Below are positions 1 to 8,038 of a DNA stretch of 64,000 nucleotides, in pieces. Numbering within the stretch: the first letter of the stretch is position 1; every line of letters begins with the position of its first letter. Under the pieces are notes generated by a model. That model ran no database searches, was not told the origin of the DNA, and worked only from the letters and a program-made list of their open reading frames with translations. Source of the stretch: Leptospira sp. WS39.C2 (GTDB taxonomy: Bacteria; Spirochaetota; Leptospiria; Leptospirales; Leptospiraceae); contig NZ_CP162142.1 in assembly GCF_040833965.1 (NCBI RefSeq), positions 2,906,001 to 2,970,000 on the forward strand, given 5' to 3'. A program made the translations under genes and the position numbers.

Positions 1-495
1 TTAACGTTAGCTGGTGCCATCATCGCCCTTTCTGCATTAAAAACGGGAAGTGCTGTCAGAGTGACGTTATGGTCCGGGATCAAAGAATTTTTAACCACAG
101 ATGGATTTATCAAAAATGAAAAAGAAATACTAAAGGTTCTAACAGGATACTTTGGTGGTGGTACTTGTTTTCCTTTGGAACTCTTGGAAAACGAATACAA
201 AGAACCACCCAAACGAAAACGGCATATCCTTGTGATCTCCGATGATGGAATTGATACGATCTTCACTCAAAAATACCCTAGGGATCCAAGGAGCATAGTC
301 AAAAATGCCCTCGAACGAGCAGAAGGTGGAGGTTCTATGGTATTACAACTTTACCAACCCAACCAAAATCCCGTGGTAAACGAATTACAACAAAGTGGTT
401 GGGACATTTATCCCATTCAAAATTGGACTGATTTACTTAAGTTTAGCAAAGAGTTTGTGGAAAGGAATTATGTTAGAAATCAGATACTACAGTAA
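1..495 (+). CDS. VWA-like domain protein, C-terminal part (5' end outside window)
   Basis: The reading frame is open from base 1 (it reads LTLAGAIIALSALKTGSAVR before the first GTG at 61), so the gene starts upstream of the window and only about 164 residues are visible. The segment has the alternation of a von Willebrand A-type fold: a helix, then a strand with VRVTLWSG, the later strand HILVISDDGID, and a final helix/strand pair. This suggests a VWA protein of the type found near MoxR ATPases, but the MIDAS motif would lie upstream, so the family call is tentative. The next gene starts inside its 3' end (26-base overlap), which indicates translational coupling. Confidence 0.6.
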   Translation, partial: LTLAGAIIALSALKTGSAVRVTLWSGIKEFLTTDGFIKNEKEILKVLTGYFGGGTCFPLELLENEYKEPPKRKRHILVISDDGIDTIFTQKYPRDPRSIVKNALERAEGGGSMVLQLYQPNQNPVVNELQQSGWDIYPIQNWTDLLKFSKEFVERNYVRNQILQ

Positions 496-1021
496 ACAAG
501 TCCTAAACACTCCCTTTCACCAAGTGGACTTAGCATCAGTTTCTCTCGATGCCTTATGGTTTGATGTTTTTTTTCTTCGTTTAGGACAAGGGAAAACTTC
601 TCCCTTTCCCAAATCACTAGACTCGATCTCCAACCTCCACTTAAAAGCCCTTCATGTGATTTTAGCTAATCTTCTTTATGACAAAGATTCACAAATTCCT
701 GAATTTCCTAAGGAAACTTTTTTTAATTACCTCACAAACACCTTACCGAAATTATGTGAAATTGTTCCCGACTATACAACTTGGACAACTGATGCCGAAC
801 GTGCCGAAGAACTAGTCAGAAGTGTATTCCATACCCTGAACCTTACCCCCAAAAATGAAACCAAAGAATACTTTAATGATCGGTATCGTTCCATTGATTC
901 ACGTGAACGAATACGCATTTTAGACGAAACGAAAAAAGCCCAAGAAAGAGCCAAAGAAATCCTCAGGCAACTCAAACAAAAAGAAGAGGAAGAAGCTGCC
1001 TCTAAATACAACCGTGAGTAA
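470..1021 (+). CDS. conserved hypothetical protein with charged C-terminal helix
   Basis: A protein of 183 residues that I do not recognise. The ATG at 470 is chosen over upstream in-frame starts because AAAGGA sits five bases before it and it only slightly overlaps the preceding gene. The body looks helical and soluble, with no signal peptide or membrane segment. The last 40 residues are a highly charged helix ending in a run of Lys and Glu, probably a coiled coil. It is coupled to the VWA-like gene upstream and to the AMP-ligase gene downstream (8-base overlap), so the three are probably one operon. A partner or adaptor of the VWA protein is possible but unproven. Confidence 0.7.
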   Translation: MLEIRYYSKQVLNTPFHQVDLASVSLDALWFDVFFLRLGQGKTSPFPKSLDSISNLHLKALHVILANLLYDKDSQIPEFPKETFFNYLTNTLPKLCEIVPDYTTWTTDAERAEELVRSVFHTLNLTPKNETKEYFNDRYRSIDSRERIRILDETKKAQERAKEILRQLKQKEEEEAASKYNRE

Positions 1022-2441
1022 AGTTTTAGATCGAAATAGAACTCCACTAATGAAGGAGGAATGGAATCTCGAATTAGAAAAAATTACCGAGTCGCCGTAT
1101 GCACCAATGTGGAATGCAAAAATTGGAGATAGAATTGGGGAAGAAGAATTTTTATTCGTAACCTCTTTTCAAAAAGATTTGTTATATGCAAAAGAACATT
1201 CACTTTATCAAACAAAGGATACAATCCTTTCCTTTATCGAATCTTATCAAAATACATCTGATTTTTTTAAAAAACAATTACAAGGGATCCCATGGAAACA
1301 AAACTTTGAATTGATTCCCTTCATGAATCGTGATGATTTACAGTCGAAAATCACAGAGATCATTCCAAGAGATGTAAACCTAAATAAAATGGTGATCAAT
1401 CCCACTTCGGGCACCACAGGGAAACCAATCCTTGCACCAAACCACCCAAAGGCGATCGGTTGCTATGTACCTCTCATTGAATACAGCGTCGAACGTTTTG
1501 GTATACGACCCAGGCATTCTCCAAAATCTACCTTTGCGATCCAACTTTGTTACCAAGAAAATACCATTGTATATGCCACCTGCCATAGTTTGGCGGGAGG
1601 AAGTAAATTTGCCAAAATCAATATCCATCCGAATTCCTGGAAAAAACCCTCTGATTTACAAAACTTTCTTACCTTGTCCTTCCCACAAATTTTAACGGGT
1701 GATCCCTATGCATTCGAAACGGCAATGCAAATGGGAATCCATTACAAACCCGAAGCCATTCATTCTACAGCACTTGAGTTAACGCCCGCACTACGAACTC
1801 GATTGTCTAAATACTTCCAATGTCCAGTGATCAATTTTTATTCTCTGAATGAAACGGGACCCATCGCTTATTCCTGTCCAAACGAACCTGAATGGATGCA
1901 CCTTCTTCCCCATGATTTGTATGTGGAAGTCATCTCCAATGAAACGGGGAACCCACTCCCCACTGGTAATGTAGGAGAAATTGTTCTCACTGGTGGCCGT
2001 AATCCATATATCCCACTATTGCGATACCAAACAGGTGACCATGGAGAGATCCAATACGGTAAATGTGTCTGTGGAGACCATTTCCCTCGCCTGCGTTTGT
2101 TATCTGGTAGAAAACCAGTGTATTTCCAAAAACAAAATGGAGAAACAGTGAATCCCATTGATGTGGCAAGGATACTTAGAAAAAACCCCATCATTTACCA
2201 ATTCCAAGTAGAACAAACCAATGCCAATGAATGGGTTTGTCGACTTTCCTTAGAGGAAACGATTCTGGGAAACGAATCCATTTGGGAGAAAGAAAAAAAA
2301 GCCATCCAAGTTGAACTCACCACTCTTTTTGGAGAAGGTTCTATTGTGCACTTTCACACCGACTTTCCGTTAGATGGTAAAAAACAAATTGCCTTTCTTA
2401 ATTCCTATCAAACAAAGACAGAGTTTGAGGACAAGTCATGA
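1014..2441 (+). CDS. AMP-binding (phenylacetate-CoA ligase-like) adenylate-forming enzyme
   Basis: A 475-residue member of the adenylate-forming (ANL) superfamily, closest in layout to phenylacetate-CoA ligases (PaaK-like). The phosphate-binding loop NPTSGTTGKPI lies at about residues 128-138. The aromatic/Glu A5-type motif FYSLNETGP is near 275, the Asp-containing LRYQTGDHG near 340, and the hinge LRLLSGRK near 360. The enzyme should activate a carboxylic acid to an acyl-adenylate and transfer it to CoA or another thiol; the substrate cannot be read from sequence. GTG at 1014 overlaps the preceding stop. An alternative ATG at 1050 would remove 12 residues. Its own stop overlaps the nadR start by 4 bases. 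Confidence 0.82.
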   Translation: MSKVLDRNRTPLMKEEWNLELEKITESPYAPMWNAKIGDRIGEEEFLFVTSFQKDLLYAKEHSLYQTKDTILSFIESYQNTSDFFKKQLQGIPWKQNFELIPFMNRDDLQSKITEIIPRDVNLNKMVINPTSGTTGKPILAPNHPKAIGCYVPLIEYSVERFGIRPRHSPKSTFAIQLCYQENTIVYATCHSLAGGSKFAKINIHPNSWKKPSDLQNFLTLSFPQILTGDPYAFETAMQMGIHYKPEAIHSTALELTPALRTRLSKYFQCPVINFYSLNETGPIAYSCPNEPEWMHLLPHDLYVEVISNETGNPLPTGNVGEIVLTGGRNPYIPLLRYQTGDHGEIQYGKCVCGDHFPRLRLLSGRKPVYFQKQNGETVNPIDVARILRKNPIIYQFQVEQTNANEWVCRLSLEETILGNESIWEKEKKAIQVELTTLFGEGSIVHFHTDFPLDGKKQIAFLNSYQTKTEFEDKS

Positions 2442-3466
2442 AACATGGACTGATCCTTGGAAAATTTTACCCGCCACACAAAGGCCACCTACATTTGATT
2501 AGCGAGGCTAAAAAACTTTGTGACCACCTAACGGTTCTTGTTTGTTCCTTACAAAGAGAACTAATCCCTGGTTTTCTCCGAGTAGATTGGATGAAAGAAC
2601 TTCACTCTAGACCCGACATAGAAATCATTTGGGTACAAGACGAAAACCCACAATTCCCAGAAGAGCATCCTAATTTTTGGGAAATTTGGAAAAAAACCAT
2701 CAAATCCCATTCACCTTTTGGATTTGATGCCATCTTTACTTCTGAAACCTATGGTGACCCACTAGCATCTGTTCTTGGGTGTAAACACATAGCGATTGAT
2801 CTCGGACGAAACCAATTTCCCATCTCTGCCACTGCCATTCGAGAATCACCAATCCAACATTGGGAGTTTATCCCTGAACCCATCAGGCCCTTTTTTGTGA
2901 AACGAATTGTCCTTACGGGGAGTGAATCTGTGGGGAAAACAACTCTTGCCAAAAAACTGGCAGATCGGTTTGAAACCAATTGGATCCCTGAGTTTGCCAG
3001 AGAGTATTTGGAAAACAAACCAAGCCCAATGGTTGAATCTGATTTTTTACCGATCGCAAAAGGACATTTATCCTCTGAGCTAGAGGCAGCCAAAACATCC
3101 AATGGGATCTTATTTTTGGACACGGATTTACTCACTACAAAAGTGTATTTAGAACGGTATTACGGGTCAGTAATCCCTTGGCTCACCAAACGAGCGCTTG
3201 GCTTACAATATGATGCCTCTCTTTTTTTAGACATCGATATCCCTTGGGAAAAGGACAAATTACGGGACTTAGGTGACGAAAGAGAAGGAATGAAAATCCG
3301 TTTTTTAAATGCAATGGAAGAAGCAAAACGAGATTTTTTCCTCATCAAAGGGGATTTTTCAGAAAGAGAAAAACTGGCAATCGAATCTGTAAACAAAATC
3401 AAACAAAGGCCGATAAACCCACTATCGTTTACAAAAGAGCAGATTGATTTACGTACGATTGGATGA
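2438..3466 (+). CDS. nadR: NadR-type nicotinamide-nucleotide adenylyltransferase / ribosylnicotinamide kinase
   Basis: A bifunctional NAD salvage enzyme of 342 residues. Residues 1-150 form the nucleotidyltransferase domain, with GKFYPPHKGH (the HxGH-type motif, residues 8-17) and ISATAIRE near 128, which converts NMN and ATP to NAD. The second half is a P-loop kinase with Walker A GSESVGKTT near 160 and LFLDTD, which would phosphorylate nicotinamide riboside. The N-terminal helix-turn-helix of enterobacterial NadR is absent, so no repressor function is expected. The ATG overlaps the end of the AMP-ligase gene (ATGA). Its 3' end overlaps the convergent oxygenase gene by 38 bases. Confidence 0.9.
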   Translation: MKHGLILGKFYPPHKGHLHLISEAKKLCDHLTVLVCSLQRELIPGFLRVDWMKELHSRPDIEIIWVQDENPQFPEEHPNFWEIWKKTIKSHSPFGFDAIFTSETYGDPLASVLGCKHIAIDLGRNQFPISATAIRESPIQHWEFIPEPIRPFFVKRIVLTGSESVGKTTLAKKLADRFETNWIPEFAREYLENKPSPMVESDFLPIAKGHLSSELEAAKTSNGILFLDTDLLTTKVYLERYYGSVIPWLTKRALGLQYDASLFLDIDIPWEKDKLRDLGDEREGMKIRFLNAMEEAKRDFFLIKGDFSEREKLAIESVNKIKQRPINPLSFTKEQIDLRTIG

Positions 3467-4283
3467 CCTCACTTGGCAAAATCGCCCCACTCTCAAGTTG
3501 TTTCATATCATACAGTGTGGTGCCTTGAGATCCATTGTCCCAATTTTTAGGTCCTAAATGATGTTTGACATGTTCACCTAACACAAACCTCACTTCCAAA
3601 CTAAAACGTGAATACCCTTGAGTGTTATCGTTTGTTCCATGTAAATGGTGTGATGCGAAGATAAAATAATCTCCAAAATCCCCAAAGACAGAAACTGGAT
3701 GAGGATCTGTTAAATCCGTTAACGGTTTTGGAAAAATTTTTTCACGGATCCTTGGGTGAGTGGAACTTGTTTGGAACCCACCTGTTTCCTTCCAATGGTC
3801 ATACAAAAACAAGGAAGAATTATTTAGAATGGGCTTTTCAAAATAGGAGGGATACAAAGAAAATCCAGAACCTAACTCTACGTTTGTGATGGGGATCCAG
3901 AGATTGATTTGGTTTTCTGGATTGGCATACCAGGAATCACGGTGGATGTACTGAACAGATTCTGCCCCTTCTAACAAATGAAATCCATTTGGAACACAAC
4001 GCAGGCGAAATAAATCTACATACACATCCCTTGGATCGAGATTCCATTTTTCTAATAAGGGAAGTAAAAATCCTTTGATTGAAACGTTCTCATAAATCTT
4101 AGCACGGATGTTTGCCATCGAATGTTGTAATGTTTCAAAGGAAATGTTTGAGCTGAGAAGTGTGGGATCACTCGAGGAAAACTCTTCTCGAATGTATTGA
4201 TGGATAGGGTTTAAAAATGTTTTGGATTTGTTCGGAAGAGAGCCGAAAGAAGTTCTTCCTTCATAAAGGGATAAAATGTCCAT
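3429..4283 (-). CDS. phytanoyl-CoA dioxygenase-like Fe(II)/2-oxoglutarate oxygenase
   Basis: A 284-residue protein with the facial triad of non-haem Fe(II)/2-oxoglutarate oxygenases: an HxD in YIHRDSWYANP, a distal His in SHHLHGT, and an Arg in YSRFSLEVRF that could bind the 2-oxoglutarate carboxylate. Overall layout resembles the phytanoyl-CoA dioxygenase family, which hydroxylates diverse small molecules or lipids. No signal peptide is seen, so it should be cytoplasmic. The substrate is unknown. Transcribed away from a small hypothetical gene (4306-4569), 22 bases upstream, with which it may share an operon. Confidence 0.75.
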   Translation of the reverse strand: MDILSLYEGRTSFGSLPNKSKTFLNPIHQYIREEFSSSDPTLLSSNISFETLQHSMANIRAKIYENVSIKGFLLPLLEKWNLDPRDVYVDLFRLRCVPNGFHLLEGAESVQYIHRDSWYANPENQINLWIPITNVELGSGFSLYPSYFEKPILNNSSLFLYDHWKETGGFQTSSTHPRIREKIFPKPLTDLTDPHPVSVFGDFGDYFIFASHHLHGTNDNTQGYSRFSLEVRFVLGEHVKHHLGPKNWDNGSQGTTLYDMKQLESGAILPSEVIQSYVNQSALL

Positions 4284-4305
4284 CCATTCACCCTACCATA
4301 TTGTT

Positions 4306-4569
4306 TCAAGCAACATCACCTTTGGTTTGTTTTGTGATCTCTTCTTTAAGTTCGATGATACTCATATAGAGGTTCGCAAAAGTAGTGAGTTGGTTCATCG
4401 CATCTTGTAATCCTGCTTTAAACAATAAGCCGTTGTCCATATGTTCTCGAAAGATGGTCAGTGGATTTTCACTTTCCATACTTTCGACTGTTTTTTGGTA
4501 GGATTCCAAAAGTTCCTTTTTGTCCTCTAGGGATTCAGGAACTTTCCATCCATTGGACAAACGGCTCAT
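4306..4569 (-). CDS. small conserved hypothetical protein (87 aa)
   Basis: I do not recognise this 87-residue protein. It is predicted to be almost entirely helical, acidic and soluble, with no Cys and no membrane segment; the pattern of Leu, Met and Ile in the second half (MNQLTTFANLYMSIIELKEEI) suggests an amphipathic helix that could dimerise. It follows the ICMT-like methyltransferase gene by 6 bases on the same strand and precedes the oxygenase gene, so the three probably share a transcript. Confidence 0.6.
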   Translation of the reverse strand: MSRLSNGWKVPESLEDKKELLESYQKTVESMESENPLTIFREHMDNGLLFKAGLQDAMNQLTTFANLYMSIIELKEEITKQTKGDVA

Positions 4570-4575
4570 CGAAAA

Positions 4576-5337
4576 TTAACGACCTTCGACTTCTAAAAGT
4601 TTTGTGGTCTTGACTATGAGACGAGTGACAACATAAAACACTAATCCAAACCCAAAAAACCAGGTATGGAAAGGTTTCCAGATTCCAACAATGTCCACGG
4701 AACGCAAGTTTGGTTCTTGGTAGTAAATTTGGATCAAATCAAAAACCGTAAAAACGACAATGGTTCCGAATAAACTCGGGTATTCTCTTTTCCAAATATT
4801 ACGAAAAGAAAAATCCAAGTTAGGTTTTAAATACCCCGACAAACGAGGGATAAATGCTGGAGTTTTATCTGCCCACTTCAGATAAGCATCTTTGAATTTT
4901 CCTCGAAGGAAATATTCTTCCGCAAAGATGATCCTTTCATAATATAAATAAAAAAACATGATATAAACCAATGCAAAGGCAAAATCACGTAAAATGAGCA
5001 CAGGTCCCAAATACATTAAAAAGTTTCCCACATAAAGAGGGTGTCTCACGAGAGAATAAATCCCAGATTGGTTTACCACATCAGCGACTTGTTGTTTTGT
5101 ATTCCGACCAGATGTATTTTTTGGAGTGTATCCAATGGTAAAACATCTTACAAAAAGTCCCGCTAAACTAACTACAAATGCACCTGTAAGCCAATACAAA
5201 TTGGACATATAGTTCCCTTGGAAATAAGGAACAAAGGGTAAATACAGTAAGGAGAGGAATAAAATGACGCCAGGAATGTAGGAGCGCCATCGGAAAAGAA
5301 AATTGCCTTGTTGGTTGAGTTCTTCTATAAGTGCCAT
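4576..5337 (-). CDS. ICMT/PEMT-like integral membrane methyltransferase
   Basis: A 253-residue membrane protein with about six hydrophobic segments. The core GIYSLVRHPLYVGNFLMYLG followed by YERIIFAEEYFLRGKFKDAYLKWADKTPAFIPRL is the signature of isoprenylcysteine carboxyl methyltransferase / phospholipid methyltransferase-type enzymes: RHPxYxG binds S-adenosylmethionine, and EExxLxxxFxxxYxxW is the conserved C-terminal part. Bacterial members methylate lipids or isoprenoid-like substrates; the substrate here is not known. The gene is divergent from the PlsC-like acyltransferase gene with 47 bases between starts, so the two lipid-related transcription units share a control region. Confidence 0.8.
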   Translation of the reverse strand: MALIEELNQQGNFLFRWRSYIPGVILFLSLLYLPFVPYFQGNYMSNLYWLTGAFVVSLAGLFVRCFTIGYTPKNTSGRNTKQQVADVVNQSGIYSLVRHPLYVGNFLMYLGPVLILRDFAFALVYIMFFYLYYERIIFAEEYFLRGKFKDAYLKWADKTPAFIPRLSGYLKPNLDFSFRNIWKREYPSLFGTIVVFTVFDLIQIYYQEPNLRSVDIVGIWKPFHTWFFGFGLVFYVVTRLIVKTTKLLEVEGR

Positions 5338-5384
5338 GTTAAATCGTACTTGCTTCCTTTGATTAAGCTGACAGCATTCGTCCT

Positions 5385-6641
5385 ATGTCAATCAAATCCT
5401 TTATTCCTGCAAAGTTCAATCTCCCTGCTCTTTGGTTTACCGATCTGACACTGCCACTACTCAATAAATTGGTACATAATATCGATTCGATTGAAATCTC
5501 CAAAAATGACGAAAAAACTTTAAAATCCTTTCAAAAAGAACGCCTTCTTTACATCTCCAATCATCCCACTACCAAAGAACCTGGGGTTGCCTTCCATGCG
5601 GCAAATCTTATGGGTTCACGTTTTCATTATATGGCCGCAAGAGAAGTATTTGAATGGGGTTATGGATTTGTGGGTGATTTTATTCAGTCCATCGGAGCCT
5701 ATTCCGTGTTAGCTGGCGCACCCGACCGTGAATCCTTAAAAGCTTCTCGAGCAATTTTAGCAAATACTTCTGGAAAACTTGCGCTTTTCCCAGAAGGAGA
5801 ACCTACAAGTGGTATGAACGATACCCTATTGCCTTTCCAACCAGGAGTCGCACAACTTGGGATTTGGGGATTGGAAGACGCTTTGAAAAATGATCCAAAT
5901 GCAACCCTTTGGGTCCTTCCAACTTTTATCAAATATAGAATGACAAACTCCATTCAATCTATGCAACGAGACATCGACCAAAGTCTGACTAGAATGGAAG
6001 AACGGCTCGGAATTTCCAAATCAGGAAAAGATATCGTACATCGTTTTTTATCAGTTGGAAAACGAATGATGGAACGAGAAGAAAAAGAATATGGTGTCCC
6101 TGTTGAAGAAAACAGAGTCGATGATTTTGATTACCGGTTGGGACGGATGCGACATGCAATGCTCGATAATATTGCAAGGAAAGCAAACATTCCGAAATGG
6201 GATGGTGATGCCAATGCCATCGAAAAACTTAGAAGGATCTTAAGTGTTCTCGAGATGGTTTCCGTGGGAATGCCAGACCCCAATGGTGAACTACCGAGTT
6301 TAGAAATGGCAAGATGGGCAAAAAATGCAGCAACCAAAGCTTACGATTTTATTTCCATCCAAACTGCCTACATCAAAGAATTACCAAGCCCCGAACGTTT
6401 GTATGAATTTTTATACCGATACGAAAACGAAATCTTTGGAGAAACCAAACCAAGGCCTCACAAAGCTGTCGTTAGACTAGGAAAACCATTTAAGATCAAT
6501 GATTATCTTGGTTCGTATAAGGAAGACAAAAAGAAAACAATAGACAGTATCACAGATCGTCTAAGAGATGAGTTAGAAAAAATGCTTGTGGAAGAAAAAT
6601 CCAAATCCAACGCACTTTTCCCGAGCCAATATATTTTTTAA
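5385..6641 (+). CDS. PlsC-like glycerophospholipid acyltransferase with HX4E motif
   Basis: A 418-residue lysophospholipid acyltransferase-like protein. Motif I is NHPTTKEP at residues 59-66: the His is followed after four residues by Glu instead of the usual Asp of HX4D. Motif III is FPEGEPTSG near 134. A YMAAREVF/IGAYSV segment lies between them, as in the family. The protein is longer than typical PlsC (about 240 residues); the C-terminal 220 residues are a charged helical extension. It should work at the inner face of the cytoplasmic membrane in phospholipid or lipid A-related acylation. Its stop overlaps the start of the next gene (TAATG). Confidence 0.8.
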   Translation: MSIKSFIPAKFNLPALWFTDLTLPLLNKLVHNIDSIEISKNDEKTLKSFQKERLLYISNHPTTKEPGVAFHAANLMGSRFHYMAAREVFEWGYGFVGDFIQSIGAYSVLAGAPDRESLKASRAILANTSGKLALFPEGEPTSGMNDTLLPFQPGVAQLGIWGLEDALKNDPNATLWVLPTFIKYRMTNSIQSMQRDIDQSLTRMEERLGISKSGKDIVHRFLSVGKRMMEREEKEYGVPVEENRVDDFDYRLGRMRHAMLDNIARKANIPKWDGDANAIEKLRRILSVLEMVSVGMPDPNGELPSLEMARWAKNAATKAYDFISIQTAYIKELPSPERLYEFLYRYENEIFGETKPRPHKAVVRLGKPFKINDYLGSYKEDKKKTIDSITDRLRDELEKMLVEEKSKSNALFPSQYIF

Positions 6642-7288
6642 TGGAACGAATGTTAACCTCACAAATAAAGGACTGGTTACAAACACCTGGTCCTTTGGAG
6701 TTTTCGGCTTATGGGGCATCCAAAAATTTGGATGAAAATTTGGTCTTACTTTTAGATTCATTGACCGAAAAATACAAAATACAGGGCCTTTCCGCAATCC
6801 TCTTTACAATAGTTAAAGATTTAATTCTCAATGGATTCAAAGCCAATTTCAAACGATTATTTTTCCAAGAAAACCAATTGGACATCCAATCTCCCGCCGA
6901 CTATGAATTAGGCGTAAGAATGTATAAAAGCCTCATTTTGTCAGGGAGAGGGAATACTTTTGAGCCTCTTGCTCGTGAAAAAAATTTATACGTTCATGTC
7001 AAAATTGAACATAACGATTCCCAAATCAAATTTGACATTCGCAACAATTCGATGTTAGTGCGCGGGGAAATGCAAAAAATCAGAAACTCTCTTTTGCATG
7101 CACAAAACTACAACGACATTATGGAATACTACATCGAACGGGGTGATAATTCCGAAGGGGAAGGAATTGGAATTGCACTTTGTATCATCCTTCTCAAAGG
7201 GGAAGGACTTCCCACAGACCAATTTCGCATCTACCATGAAGACGGCGAAACCATTGCCCAACTCACGATTCCATTAAAGAAAGGCTAG
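6641..7288 (+). CDS. histidine kinase-like ATPase domain protein
   Basis: A 215-residue protein with a GHKL-type ATPase layout: a helix with an N-box-like KDLILNGFKAN near 60-70, a beta region VHVKIEHNDSQIKFDIRNNS, and a Gly-rich G-box-like segment NSEGEGIGIALCIILLKGEG near 180. There is no phosphoacceptor His domain and no membrane segment. Such stand-alone domains act as anti-sigma kinases or signalling ATPases. Translationally coupled to the acyltransferase upstream (TAATG overlap) and followed 31 bases later by a ferritin-like gene, so its role may be tied to membrane lipid or stress control. Confidence 0.65.
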   Translation: MERMLTSQIKDWLQTPGPLEFSAYGASKNLDENLVLLLDSLTEKYKIQGLSAILFTIVKDLILNGFKANFKRLFFQENQLDIQSPADYELGVRMYKSLILSGRGNTFEPLAREKNLYVHVKIEHNDSQIKFDIRNNSMLVRGEMQKIRNSLLHAQNYNDIMEYYIERGDNSEGEGIGIALCIILLKGEGLPTDQFRIYHEDGETIAQLTIPLKKG

Positions 7289-7319
7289 CAGAGAATCTTA
7301 GGTTTCCCAACTTGGATGT

Positions 7320-7955
7320 ATGGGCCAAGTGACAGAAACAAAAATCGATTCCATCCCCCAAGTTTTAAAAGCCATCATTGCAAATGATACAAACCATGCC
7401 CTTTGGCTAAACACGCTTTCCCTTCTCGAGCACATTGGATCCAGAAAAATCCTCCTCACCCAATCGAATGAAGAAACTTCAGAAATGATTTTACGCCATG
7501 CCACAGAAGAAGCAAGGCATGCCCTATTTTTTAAAAAAGCCGCAAGGACAATCCAACCCGAATTTCGGTCGGGTTACCAAAACTCCTCGCTGGTTCGAGG
7601 GACTGCCGCAAGAATTTATTTCGCAAAACTAGACACCCTGGTCCGCAGGAATCTAAGGAAAGTTTTCCCAGAGGAAAAAACCTTCACATACCTTGCCTAC
7701 TTGTACACCACAACCGTGATTGAAAAAAGAGCCATGGTCATCTACACTGCATACGATGAAATTTTGAACCAGAATGGTTCTCCCATCCGCCTAACCAACC
7801 TCATCCTAGAAGAAGAAGGCCATTTGTCCGAGATGAGTGCCGAAATGTTCCGTTTGGACCCGGATGCTTCCGAAAGGCTTGCACGATTGGAAGAGGAAGA
7901 AGCGAAAATTTTCGCCCGTTTTTGGCGCCAAATCAGCGAATTCTCCCTAAATTAA
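7320..7955 (+). CDS. ferritin-like four-helix diiron protein
   Basis: A 211-residue helical protein with the spacing of carboxylate-bridged diiron proteins: Glu in LLEHIG (about 36), EEARH near 64-68 in the second helix, Glu in TTTVIEKRAM in the third, and EEEGH in the fourth helix. The paired ExxH motifs are those of the ferritin-like superfamily. There is no signal peptide. Function could be oxidation, desaturation or radical chemistry; no closer family is evident. It is the last gene of the acyltransferase / ATPase / ferritin-like run. Confidence 0.7.
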   Translation: MGQVTETKIDSIPQVLKAIIANDTNHALWLNTLSLLEHIGSRKILLTQSNEETSEMILRHATEEARHALFFKKAARTIQPEFRSGYQNSSLVRGTAARIYFAKLDTLVRRNLRKVFPEEKTFTYLAYLYTTTVIEKRAMVIYTAYDEILNQNGSPIRLTNLILEEEGHLSEMSAEMFRLDPDASERLARLEEEEAKIFARFWRQISEFSLN

Positions 7956-8038
7956 AAAAGGCTTGCGAAAAAAATCCGAGACTGGTTTCCTTCAACCATC
8001 TTCATGCGACATAATACTATTATTGGATCTTTGAGAAA

